This document shows, in pieces, positions 57,766 through 64,000 of a stretch of 64,000 bases of DNA. The notes beneath the pieces were generated by a model. It worked only from the letters and a program-made list of their open reading frames with translations, had not been told where the DNA came from and searched no databases. The first letter of the stretch is position 1. The number at the start of each line of letters is the position of its first letter. The DNA is from Pseudomonas sp. SORT22 (GTDB lineage Bacteria; Pseudomonadota; Gammaproteobacteria; Pseudomonadales; Pseudomonadaceae), in the NCBI RefSeq assembly GCF_018417635.1, contig NZ_CP071007.1, positions 2,108,501 to 2,172,500 of the forward strand, in the 5' to 3' direction. Position numbers and translations under genes: made by a program.

Positions 57766-58296
57766 ATGCAAGCAAAACGCGCACTGCTGGTCCTGGATAT
57801 GCAAGTGGGTTTGTTCCACGGCCCCGAACAACCCTGGCAGGGTGAGCAGGTGCTCAACCGGATCAACAGCCTGATCGGCGCTGCGCATAACGCCCAGGCA
57901 GCGGTTTTTGCGGTTCGCCACACCGGGCCCGAAGGTTCGCCGATTGCCGCCGGCAGCCCCGCGTGGCAGTTGTTGCCGGCCCTGGCGATTGATCCCGCAC
58001 GCGACACGGTCTTCGATAAAACCCGGCCCAGTGCCTTCTTTGCTACCACGCTGGCCGATCAACTGCGTGAAGCCGCTATCGATGAACTGGTCATCGTCGG
58101 CCTCAAGACCCAGTACTGCGTCGACACCAACTGCCGGGTTGCCCGCGAGCTTGGCTTCAACGTCGTACTGGTCAGTGATGCCCACACCTGCATGGACACC
58201 CCAGGCTTGCCCGCCGAGGCGATCATCGCCCACCACAACCTGACCCTGGGCGGCGCCTTTGCCCGCCTGCAATCAAGCGCGGATGTGCAGTTCTGA
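57766..58296 (+). CDS. Isochorismatase-family cysteine hydrolase
   Basis: The 176-aa protein has the family catalytic triad: Asp in LLVLDMQVG, Lys in FDKTRPSAF, and Cys in GLKTQYCVDTNCRVARELG. Members hydrolyse isochorismate, nicotinamide, ureido compounds or other amides; the substrate here is unknown. ATG 57766 with CGGAG six bases upstream is the start; ATG 57760 is too close to it. It is preceded by the leader-terminator unit and overlaps the convergent ABC-F gene by 24 bp. Confidence 0.88.
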   Translation: MQAKRALLVLDMQVGLFHGPEQPWQGEQVLNRINSLIGAAHNAQAAVFAVRHTGPEGSPIAAGSPAWQLLPALAIDPARDTVFDKTRPSAFFATTLADQLREAAIDELVIVGLKTQYCVDTNCRVARELGFNVVLVSDAHTCMDTPGLPAEAIIAHHNLTLGGAFARLQSSADVQF

Positions 58297-59880
58297 GCCC
58301 TCGCCCAGTTGCAGGTAGCCGTCCAGCTCTAGTTGCTGCATGAACACCCGGTCGTGGGACGCAACCAGCAAGGTCCCACGATACTGGCGCAGCATCGCTT
58401 CAAGGGCAGCGAGGGAGGGCAGGTCGAGGTGGTTGCTCGGCTCGTCAAGCAACAGCAGGCCCACCGGGGTGTCGCGGTACAGCACCCCGGCCAGGGTTGC
58501 CTTGAGCCGTTCGCCGCCGCTGAGCACGCCGCTGGGCAAACTGATGCGCTCGGCGCCCAGGCCCAGTTGCGCCAGGCGCGTACGCAGCAGGCTCTCGTCC
58601 GGGTTGGCGCTGGCGCTGCGCAGGTAATCGAGCACCGATTGCCCGGCGGGCAGCAGGCTGCAGTGCTGGTCGAGCAAGGCGACTTCGCTGCGTACTTCAC
58701 ACGTCCCCGCGGCCGGCGCCAATTGCCCGGCCAGTACCTTGAGCAAGGTGGATTTACCGCTGCCATTGGCGCCGACCAGGCCCAGGCGTTCGCCGCTATA
58801 CAGGCTGAGATCGACCAGGCCTTGGTGGGCGAAGGGTAATTGCAGGTCTTGAAATACGACTACCTGACTGCCGCTCGGTTGTAGCGGCGCGGGCGCATGG
58901 ATCACGATCGGGCTGGCAGATTCAACCTGCTGCGCCGCATCGCGCACCTGTGCGTTAAGCGCCTGACGCGCCGCCAGATGATCACGCTGCTGTTTGCCGG
59001 CAGTGGTTTCGCTGCGTTGCTGCTGGCGGTCGAGAAGGATCTTCGCCTGGTTGGCCGAACGCGCAGCCTTGCTGGCGCGTGACTGCTGGCGCTGCAGGCG
59101 CTCGCGCTGTTGCTGCAGCTCGCGGGCCTGGCGCTGGCGTTCGAGCTTGAGGCGTTCCAGGGTGCGTTCGGCCTGCTCGGTCTGCGCGCTTTTGCACTGG
59201 GCGTAGACGCTGTAATTGCCGCCGTAGCTGCTCAGGCCCAGGGGCGAGAGTTCGACGATGCGCTCCATGCGCTCAAGCAGCGCGCGGTCATGACTGATCA
59301 CCAGCAGGCCCTTGTTCCAGCCCTCGAGCAGGGTCATCAGCGCCTCCCGGCTGGTGGCGTCCAGATGGTTGCTGGGTTCGTCGAGGATCAGGTAATCGGC
59401 ATCACTGACAAAGGCCCCGAGCAGCGCCACGCGCATCGCCTGGCCACCGCTCAGCGCCGCTGCACAGTGCGTCCAGTTCAGTTGCCCCAGGCCATGCAGA
59501 TCAAGCTGCGCCTGCAGGCGTTCGCGAATGTCCCAGCGCTCGCCGACGCAATCGAAGTCCGCGTCTTGGGTGCTGCCGGCCTCAATGCGCAGCAAGGCAT
59601 CGATCACCTCGCGTACCTGAGCCAGGTCCGCCACCGTGGCATCGGCATCGGCCAGATGCTGACCCACATAGTGCACCCGGCCACGACGCAAACAGCGGCC
59701 TTCGCTGGGCGGCAAGCGCCCGGCCAAAACCTGCGCCAGCAACGACTTGCCCACGCCATTGCGACCGACCAGGCCGGTGCGGCGCTGGTCGAAGGTCTCG
59801 ACAAGATCGGAAAACAAAAGCCGGCCATCCGGCAAGGCCAGGGTGACGCTGTCCAGCGTCAGGATCGACGTATTCGTCAT
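58273..59880 (-). CDS. ABC-F family ATPase
   Basis: This 535-aa cytosolic protein has twin ATP-binding cassettes and no membrane domain. NBD1 has LVGRNGVGKSLLAQVLAG, LSGGQAMRVALLGAF and LILDEPSNHLD. NBD2 has LVGANGSGKSTLLKVLAG, LSGGERLKATLAGVL and LLLDEPSNHLD. A Gln/Arg-rich coiled linker (about 225-300) connects them. ABC-F proteins act on ribosomes in translation or antibiotic protection; the subfamily is not determined. M5 of the open frame (59880) is the likely start. Confidence 0.92.
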   Translation of the reverse strand: MTNTSILTLDSVTLALPDGRLLFSDLVETFDQRRTGLVGRNGVGKSLLAQVLAGRLPPSEGRCLRRGRVHYVGQHLADADATVADLAQVREVIDALLRIEAGSTQDADFDCVGERWDIRERLQAQLDLHGLGQLNWTHCAAALSGGQAMRVALLGAFVSDADYLILDEPSNHLDATSREALMTLLEGWNKGLLVISHDRALLERMERIVELSPLGLSSYGGNYSVYAQCKSAQTEQAERTLERLKLERQRQARELQQQRERLQRQQSRASKAARSANQAKILLDRQQQRSETTAGKQQRDHLAARQALNAQVRDAAQQVESASPIVIHAPAPLQPSGSQVVVFQDLQLPFAHQGLVDLSLYSGERLGLVGANGSGKSTLLKVLAGQLAPAAGTCEVRSEVALLDQHCSLLPAGQSVLDYLRSASANPDESLLRTRLAQLGLGAERISLPSGVLSGGERLKATLAGVLYRDTPVGLLLLDEPSNHLDLPSLAALEAMLRQYRGTLLVASHDRVFMQQLELDGYLQLGEGSELHIRA

Positions 59881-60061
59881 GCAAAACTCCAAGAAATGCC
59901 CGCGACGTCCCCCGCAAAGGGGCTGAAGACTGGCCGTCGCAAAGACGGCGGCATTAATTGCGCATTGGACGAATACCTCGGGGAGATGGGGGAGGGGACA
60001 GCTTAGGGCGCAGAGCGGTGCGGGTAAAGAGCTATTCAGTCGGTGTATTGAAGATACTCAC

Positions 60062-60304
60062 TCATTCGTCAGGTTGAAACTTGCGGCGTCCGATGATCAG
60101 CGTCGTACCTGCGCAGAATACGAGCACAGGCACTAGGAACAGATCCATTGCCTCCCAATAGCTACCACCCGGTTTGAACAGTAAAGTAATACCTGCAGCC
60201 CATAGGAACAACCCTAGCCATTTACGAATCAGGTAGGGCTTCAGGCAGTGATCCAGAAAGGCGATGAGGATCAACGCGTAACATAGCTGGGTAACTTCAG
60301 ACAT
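60062..60304 (-). CDS. Y-family small membrane protein, copy Y3'
   Basis: An 80-aa protein not recognised from any named family. It has a hydrophobic N-terminus (TQLCYALILIAFLDHC), the core LKPYLIRKWLGL, a second segment (about 32-44), a third (about 55-72) and a basic tail GRRKFQPDE. It is about two-thirds identical to Y2' at 60902 by eye. It follows Y3 after 14 bp. A three-helix inner-membrane protein is likely; an immunity-like role is only a guess from the repeated array. Confidence 0.7.
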   Translation of the reverse strand: MSEVTQLCYALILIAFLDHCLKPYLIRKWLGLFLWAAGITLLFKPGGSYWEAMDLFLVPVLVFCAGTTLIIGRRKFQPDE

Positions 60305-60318
60305 GATGTGTGCTCTGC

Positions 60319-60558
60319 TCAGCCATGCTCTAGGTACTTGCGTCGTGTCATGAAAAGCGCACCGCCGGCTCCAGATATGCAGATGGCGATGAATTCGATG
60401 TCCAATGAACCTGCCCGGGTAGGGAGCAGGTAGCTGGCAATCGTGCCGCCGAAAAACAGTACGATGCCACAGCGCTTTCGTAGGCGATAAGGTTTGACTA
60501 AGAAGTACAGCAGGTAAAATAGAATCAAGAGGATTGTGTACTGAAGATACTCATTCAT
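60319..60558 (-). CDS. Y-family small membrane protein, copy Y3 (divergent)
   Basis: 79 aa, the most divergent of the five Y copies. VKPYRLRKRCGIVLFFGG corresponds to the LKPYxLRKWLG core, and TRRKYLEHG to the basic tail. The DNA is more AT-rich than the window average. Its ATG overlaps the end of the broken X3 reading frame (CCATGA), the coupling seen for intact X-Y units. Confidence 0.68.
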   Translation of the reverse strand: MNEYLQYTILLILFYLLYFLVKPYRLRKRCGIVLFFGGTIASYLLPTRAGSLDIEFIAICISGAGGALFMTRRKYLEHG

Positions 60559-60742
60559 GGGGCCAGACCTGCGGTCGGTATGATTATCGAATCAGCTGAA
60601 AATTGTGGGCCGATGCCCCCGTCAACACGAGCCTCAATGCTTATGATCAGGTTCCGCGATCACCCTCCGTAACAACGAACTTGGAAACATAGAAAACTAT
60701 TCCGTGAGGACCGGCGTACTCATAGGTTTTTTCTATCTGCAC
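60555..60742 (-). pseudogene. Internally deleted X-family copy (X3 remnant)
   Basis: From the GTG at 60742 the frame reads MQIEKTYEYAGPHGIVFYVS..., clearly the start of an X protein, but reaches TGA at 60647-60649 after 31 codons. Immediately after, in another frame, comes SIEARVDGGIGPQ, the X C-terminus, running to 60555. About 120 internal codons are missing, with a frameshift at the junction. The copy is non-functional as an X protein, while the downstream Y genes stay intact. Confidence 0.8.
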
Positions 60743-60875
60743 AACAACCCTCCCTGTGTAATACAGACGTGCCAGGCGCACCTCATCATTGACGTGCAGG
60801 GAAAGATGCCCATATCAATTTCGGGCGTTTGCCGTATTGCTCCGGCATGAAGGTAGGACCGATCCCAAATTAGCG
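60711..60875. repeat. Direct repeat copy 1 (X-gene start and upstream region)
   Basis: This 165-bp stretch is repeated at 61858-62019 with a few substitutions and one 3-base insertion (ATTGAC versus GAC). It covers the first codons of X, the GGGAGGG ribosome-binding site and about 130 bp upstream, ending CCCAAATTAGCG. Confidence 0.9.
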
Positions 60876-60901
60876 GATGACGGTCTGTCGAAGAGGCTCT
60901 C

Positions 60902-61153
60902 TCATTCGCCCCGTTGAAACTTTCGACGTCCCTTGACCAGAGTCATGCCCGCGAATAGTACGAACAAAGGGAACAGTTTCAGATTCAACTCATGCCAATA
61001 GAGGCCGCCCGGCACAAACTGCAATGTAACGGCGGCTATCATCAACGCCAGGCCCAGCCATTTGCGGAGTAAATAGGGTTTAAGGCAATGATCCATAAAT
61101 GAAATCAGGATCAGTGCGTAGCACAGTTGGGTAACGTCAGACACGAGTGGCAC
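60902..61153 (-). CDS. Y-family small membrane protein, copy Y2'
   Basis: 83 aa from a GTG directly after the Y2 stop, with AGGA seven bases upstream; a second GTG at 61144 would give 80 aa aligned to Y3' (SDVTQLCYALILISFMDH). It carries LKPYLLRKWLGLAL and the tail KGRRKFQRGE. It is the closest relative of Y3' in the next unit, so the Y' position is conserved between units. Confidence 0.7.
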   Translation of the reverse strand: MPLVSDVTQLCYALILISFMDHCLKPYLLRKWLGLALMIAAVTLQFVPGGLYWHELNLKLFPLFVLFAGMTLVKGRRKFQRGE

Positions 61154-61396
61154 TCAAGCGTCCTCATCGAATCGATTACGTCTGAAGAACAACTCCACGC
61201 CACCGAGAATCGCAAAAAGTGCAATAAGGTGCAGGTCGACGTCGAGCCAGTAGCTGCCTTCCAACGTGAATCTACCGATAAGGCCGCCGAGCAATAACGT
61301 CAGGCTTAACCATTTTCGGAGTGTGCTGGGTTTGAGCCGGCGCTCGACCACAACAAAGATGAAGAAGGCGATGAATAGCTGGCTGAATTCTGCCAT
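61154..61396 (-). CDS. Y-family small membrane protein, copy Y2
   Basis: 80 aa: hydrophobic start (SQLFIAFFIFVVVERR), core LKPSTLRKWLSLTLLLGG, and a tail with RRNRFDEDA. It starts 7 bp after the X2 stop and abuts Y2'. The G+C looks close to one half by eye (32 of 60 in the line at 61201), below the window norm. Confidence 0.7.
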   Translation of the reverse strand: MAEFSQLFIAFFIFVVVERRLKPSTLRKWLSLTLLLGGLIGRFTLEGSYWLDVDLHLIALFAILGGVELFFRRNRFDEDA

Positions 61397-61403
61397 GGCG
61401 TCT

Positions 61404-61889
61404 TCAACCTTGATTCTTGATGATCATTGAGGACGCTGATCGTTGGGGGCCGATACCCCCACTGACAGATGCCTGGATGCTGACAATTATGTCGCCGGAA
61501 TGATAAATCGGTAGGTGTGGTTCGGTGAGGGAGGCAGCGGCGGATCCAACGAGGGATCCGAAAACTGGCGTTAGGAGCAGAGTGGCGGCGCCCCCAAAGT
61601 AACCTCCGATGACAGCGATTACGTCAAAGCGCTGACTGTTCAATCTATCCGCCTGCTGACGGCTCAACGCTCGAGAAACAGCGACTCTCATCTCACAAAC
61701 ACGATTACCGGCCTGCATTCTGTCGTATAGCGCCACCAGCATTGTGTTGACTTGATAGTGTGCCCCCTTCGCCTCGCTGATATGCAACTCGCGCAGCCTC
61801 GTGCGATCTTCCGGCAGGACCACAATTTGCGAGACGTGGAAAACGATGCCGAAGTTGCCGGCGTACTCATAGGTTTTTTCGATCTGCAC
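61404..61889 (-). CDS. X-family uncharacterised protein, copy X2
   Basis: 161 aa, no named family recognised. The GTG at 61889 with AGGGAAGG upstream aligns with the X1 start (MQIEKTYEYAGNFGIVFHVS); the frame is open to 61928. Conserved with X1: RLRELHISEAKGAHYQVNT, a middle SRALSRQQADRLNSQR, a Gly/Ala-rich hydrophobic stretch (about 98-122) and the C-terminus YHSGDIIVSIQASVSGGIGPQ. No signal peptide is seen. Such a central hydrophobic stretch could insert in a membrane; the function is unknown. Confidence 0.72.
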   Translation of the reverse strand: MQIEKTYEYAGNFGIVFHVSQIVVLPEDRTRLRELHISEAKGAHYQVNTMLVALYDRMQAGNRVCEMRVAVSRALSRQQADRLNSQRFDVIAVIGGYFGGAATLLLTPVFGSLVGSAAASLTEPHLPIYHSGDIIVSIQASVSGGIGPQRSASSMIIKNQG

Positions 61890-62019
61890 AACAACCTTCC
61901 CTGTGTAATACAGACGCGCCAGGCGCACCTCATCGACGTGCAGGGAAAGATGCCCAAATCAATTTCGGGCGTATGTCGTACTACTCCGGTATCAAGGTAG
62001 GACCGATCCCAAATTAGCG
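61858..62019. repeat. Direct repeat copy 2 (X-gene start and upstream region)
   Basis: 162 bp matching 60711-60875. The copies are 1147 bp apart, the length of one X2-Y2-Y2' unit, as expected for a tandem duplication. Confidence 0.9.
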
Positions 62020-62037
62020 ATCAGCCCCAGGAAACGC

Positions 62038-62280
62038 TCAGCCAACCGGCGCAAACCGACGACGTTTGAGGAACAGCCCTACACCCAGGGCGACGGCGAA
62101 GATCGACAGCAGCCCCAGGTCGGCCCCCAGCAGGCGGGCCTGGCTTGCCGCTACGCAGCCGACCGCGCCAGCGGCCACCAGCGCCAGGCCCAGCCACTTG
62201 CGCAGCGGGTAGGGCTTGAGAAAGCGATCAAGCAAAAAGAACAGCACCAGGGCCAGAACCAGCTGGGTAATCTCGGACAT
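62038..62280 (-). CDS. Y-family small membrane protein, copy Y1
   Basis: 80 aa from ATG 62280 (MSEITQLVLALVLFFLLDRF) with GGAG seven bases upstream; a GTG at 62292 is in frame. It has the core LKPYPLRKWLGLALVAAG and tail KRRRFAPVG. Unlike units 2 and 3, this one has a single Y gene, and its base composition is like the chromosome average. It follows X1 after the X1 stop with 12 bp. Confidence 0.72.
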   Translation of the reverse strand: MSEITQLVLALVLFFLLDRFLKPYPLRKWLGLALVAAGAVGCVAASQARLLGADLGLLSIFAVALGVGLFLKRRRFAPVG

Positions 62281-62292
62281 GTGCGGCTCCAC

Positions 62293-62772
62293 TCAGGTCT
62301 TGATGATCAGGGTCGAAATGGTGCTTTGCGGGCCGATGCCGCCGTTGACCCGCGCTTCAATGCTGACCAGCACGTCGCCGGCATGGTAGGTGGGCAGGAT
62401 TTCGTTGGCGTACATGCGCACACCGGCACCCACCGGGACGCCGACATAGGGCGAGGCGACGGAACTGGCGGCGCCGGCGAAGGCCGAGGCGGCGAGGTTG
62501 GCGACCTTGGTGCGCTGGGCATTGAGCACGTCGCCCTGCTGGCGGGTCAACGGCTTGGAGATGCCGATCATCATGGTGCACGGCAGGTTCTTGGCGAGCA
62601 TCTTGTCGTAGACCTCGACCACCTTGCTGTTCACTTCATAGTGAGCGCTTTTCGCTTCGCCAAAATGCAGCTCACGCAGGCGCCCGCGTTCGCTGTCGGT
62701 GAGGGTGATCTGCGAGACGTTGAAGACGATCCCGTGTTGGCCCATGTATTGGAAAGTCCCTTCGAACTTCAT
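62293..62772 (-). CDS. X-family uncharacterised protein, copy X1
   Basis: 159 aa from ATG 62772 (MKFEGTFQYMGQHGIVFNVS), with AAAGGA upstream. Shared X features: RLRELHFGEAKSAHYEVNSKV, KPLTRQQGDVLNAQR, a hydrophobic Gly/Ala/Val-rich segment (about 92-122) and YHAGDVLVSIEARVNGGIGPQ. It has no signal peptide. It is G+C-rich like normal chromosomal genes and is probably the ancestral copy of the array. Confidence 0.75.
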   Translation of the reverse strand: MKFEGTFQYMGQHGIVFNVSQITLTDSERGRLRELHFGEAKSAHYEVNSKVVEVYDKMLAKNLPCTMMIGISKPLTRQQGDVLNAQRTKVANLAASAFAGAASSVASPYVGVPVGAGVRMYANEILPTYHAGDVLVSIEARVNGGIGPQSTISTLIIKT

Positions 62773-62890
62773 TGCACGCATCCTTTCGAGGCAAAGGCGG
62801 CGATTCTGTACAAGGATCGCCGTCGGTGCAAATCATTGTGCCAGGGTTGTGATCAACTCGTGCCTTGGAGGTGAGAGGGCCCCAAGGGGT

Positions 62891-64000
62891 TCACCTCACC
62901 GTCTGCAGGCGCAGATCGCTGTAGTAAAAGGCGTTCTTGTCGGTGCTGGCATTGAAGAAGTAGCCGTAGTCTTCCAGGTAGAACAGGTGATTCACGCGTT
63001 TGTACTCGTCACCCTTTACGCTGCAGTCGAGTGCCTTGGCATTGCCACTCAAGCTGGCGTTGAGGGTGTTGGCCGGCAGTTGCTGTTGCACGGTGCACTC
63101 GGTGATCTTCAGATCCTTGTCGTACTGGCCAATCACGCTGTTGTTGGTCACACCTTGCTGTGAATAGCTGAGTTTGCTGCCCACCGCCATGGTCTTCCAG
63201 TCACCCTTGAAGCTCAGGCTGGTCAGCGCGCTGCTTTCACTCATGCCGGTAAAGTCGCTTTTGCTTACCAGCGGGATCAATCCGCGCCAGGTGACCTTTT
63301 GCGCCTCATAGCCTTTGCCACGCAGGATCAGCACTTGCTGGCGGCTGTTGGCATCGACGGAGAGAAAGTGCTCTTCGCGCATGGGCGACGTCTTGCCTTT
63401 CATGGTCGAGGTGCCGACGGTTTCCAGGTAGGTTAGCGGCTGCACCGGCTTGGGCAGTTGCAGGCGCTCGAGGGCGACCATCACCGACGGGCTGACCGGC
63501 GGTATCACCCCGGTGACGATCGGTGCCTTGAAGCGCGGGCTGAACGGCGCCAGTTGCGCGAGTTTGTCCGGCGTTGCGCAGGCCAGATCGTACAGCGCCT
63601 GGTAATCGGCGTTGCTGCCGGCCACAGGCGCGGGCTTGGGCAGTGACGGGACCATGCCGTCGGTGACCCGGTTGTCGGCATCGACATCGTAGCCGGCCAG
63701 CAGGGTGTAGGTGCCGGTGCTGCAGTTGAAGCGGTGATGCTCACGCTTTTGCGCGTAGGGGGCGTTGTACGGCAGGTCGAGGAGGATGCTCGGCTGGTCG
63801 AAGGCGGCCCACAGGCTGACCTCGTCGCCGATTTTGGCGATGCTGTTGCGCTCGACCAGCACCCATGGCTCGCCCTCTTCACCTTTAAGCTTGCGCCAGT
63901 CGGGCTTTGCTTGAGCCTTGCAGGCCTGGGCGAAGCTGGGGTTATTCAGCAGGGTGGCATGGTAGCGAGCCGGCATCGGCTGCGGTGGGGCATAGCCGCT
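62891..64000 (-). CDS. Uncharacterised protein (partial, 5' end off window)
   Basis: At least 369 codons are open to the right edge; an internal ATG at 63976 exists but the frame continues past it (SGYAPPQP before it), so the start is likely outside. I do not recognise the family. The sequence is rich in beta-type stretches with scattered Cys (QACKAQ, HRFNCSTGTYTLLAGYD, ITECTVQQQL, ALDCSVKGDEYKRVNHLFY) and looks like an exported protein. It ends 118 bp before the X1 start on the same strand, so it could head or merely precede the X/Y array. Confidence 0.6.
   Translation of the reverse strand, partial: SGYAPPQPMPARYHATLLNNPSFAQACKAQAKPDWRKLKGEEGEPWVLVERNSIAKIGDEVSLWAAFDQPSILLDLPYNAPYAQKREHHRFNCSTGTYTLLAGYDVDADNRVTDGMVPSLPKPAPVAGSNADYQALYDLACATPDKLAQLAPFSPRFKAPIVTGVIPPVSPSVMVALERLQLPKPVQPLTYLETVGTSTMKGKTSPMREEHFLSVDANSRQQVLILRGKGYEAQKVTWRGLIPLVSKSDFTGMSESSALTSLSFKGDWKTMAVGSKLSYSQQGVTNNSVIGQYDKDLKITECTVQQQLPANTLNASLSGNAKALDCSVKGDEYKRVNHLFYLEDYGYFFNASTDKNAFYYSDLRLQTVR

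Noticed and set aside
62860..62900. Terminator at the end of the right-edge gene
   Set aside because: GAGGTGA and TCACCTC can pair around the stop codon with GGGCCCC-type sequence between, but there is no T-run on the minus strand, so termination is not supported.

Overview
The window looks like chromosomal DNA of a Pseudomonas, most like the P. putida/P. fluorescens lineages. The evidence is high G+C, an oprI-type lipoprotein gene, the propionate block GntR-prpB-prpC-acnD-prpF-prpD next to acnB, the glnS/cysS/ppiB/lpxH group, thrH beside cysH, and many short REP palindromes (core GAGCGGGCTTGMCCCGCGAT) between genes. I see no tRNA, rRNA, CRISPR array, complete IS element or replication origin. 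All names come from reading translated sequence and remembered family motifs; no search was run.

Region by region. 1-4.0 kb: the N-terminal 1333 codons of a giant secreted DUF4347/DUF11-like protein on the minus strand, running off the left edge. 4.3-8.6 kb: greB, a YbbA/YbbP-type ABC exporter and divergent tesA. 8.7-15.6 kb: a small Cys-containing protein, an L,D-transpeptidase, oprI, a small GNAT-fold protein, DAHP synthase, a PilZ protein, a PanE-like reductase, a 5'-nucleotidase and a UspA protein. 15.8-24.9 kb: cysB, then an inverted-repeat element inside the terminator T-tract, then a complete CS1/cable-type (alpha) fimbrial operon (pilin, usher, tip protein, chaperone) followed by a LuxR-type response regulator and a tripartite hybrid kinase. 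24.9-30.9 kb: cysH, thrH, pabB and a three-gene ATP-grasp / inactive transglutaminase-7TM / retropepsin system. 31.2-42.3 kb: the 2-methylcitrate operon and acnB. 42.7-49.5 kb: a DUF1289 protein, a tandem Usp protein, miaE, a MarR-EmrA-EmrB efflux operon with paired operators, lpxH and ppiB. 49.7-57.6 kb: glnS, cysS, a two-component pair, ilvE, a LysE-type exporter and a divergent Lrp-type regulator. 57.6-59.9 kb: an apparent Thr-rich leader peptide plus terminator ahead of an isochorismatase-family hydrolase, then an ABC-F ATPase.

60-64 kb is the least familiar part. It is a tandem array of two uncharacterised families: X, about 160 aa, with two intact copies and one internally deleted copy, and Y, about 80 aa membrane proteins sharing an LKPxxLRK core, with five copies. 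The repeating order is X-Y or X-Y-Y'. A 165-bp direct repeat covers the start and upstream region of X in two units, so the array seems to have grown by tandem duplication. A further unknown gene enters from the right edge.

Functional themes are surface structures (giant secreted protein, fimbriae, OprI, L,D-transpeptidase), carbon and amino-acid metabolism (methylcitrate cycle, DAHP synthase, pabB, cysH/cysB, ilvE, thrH) and regulated export (emrAB, LysE-type). Best candidates for something undescribed are the X/Y array, the threonine-type attenuator ahead of a hydrolase, and the 138-bp palindromic element flanked by T-tracts.
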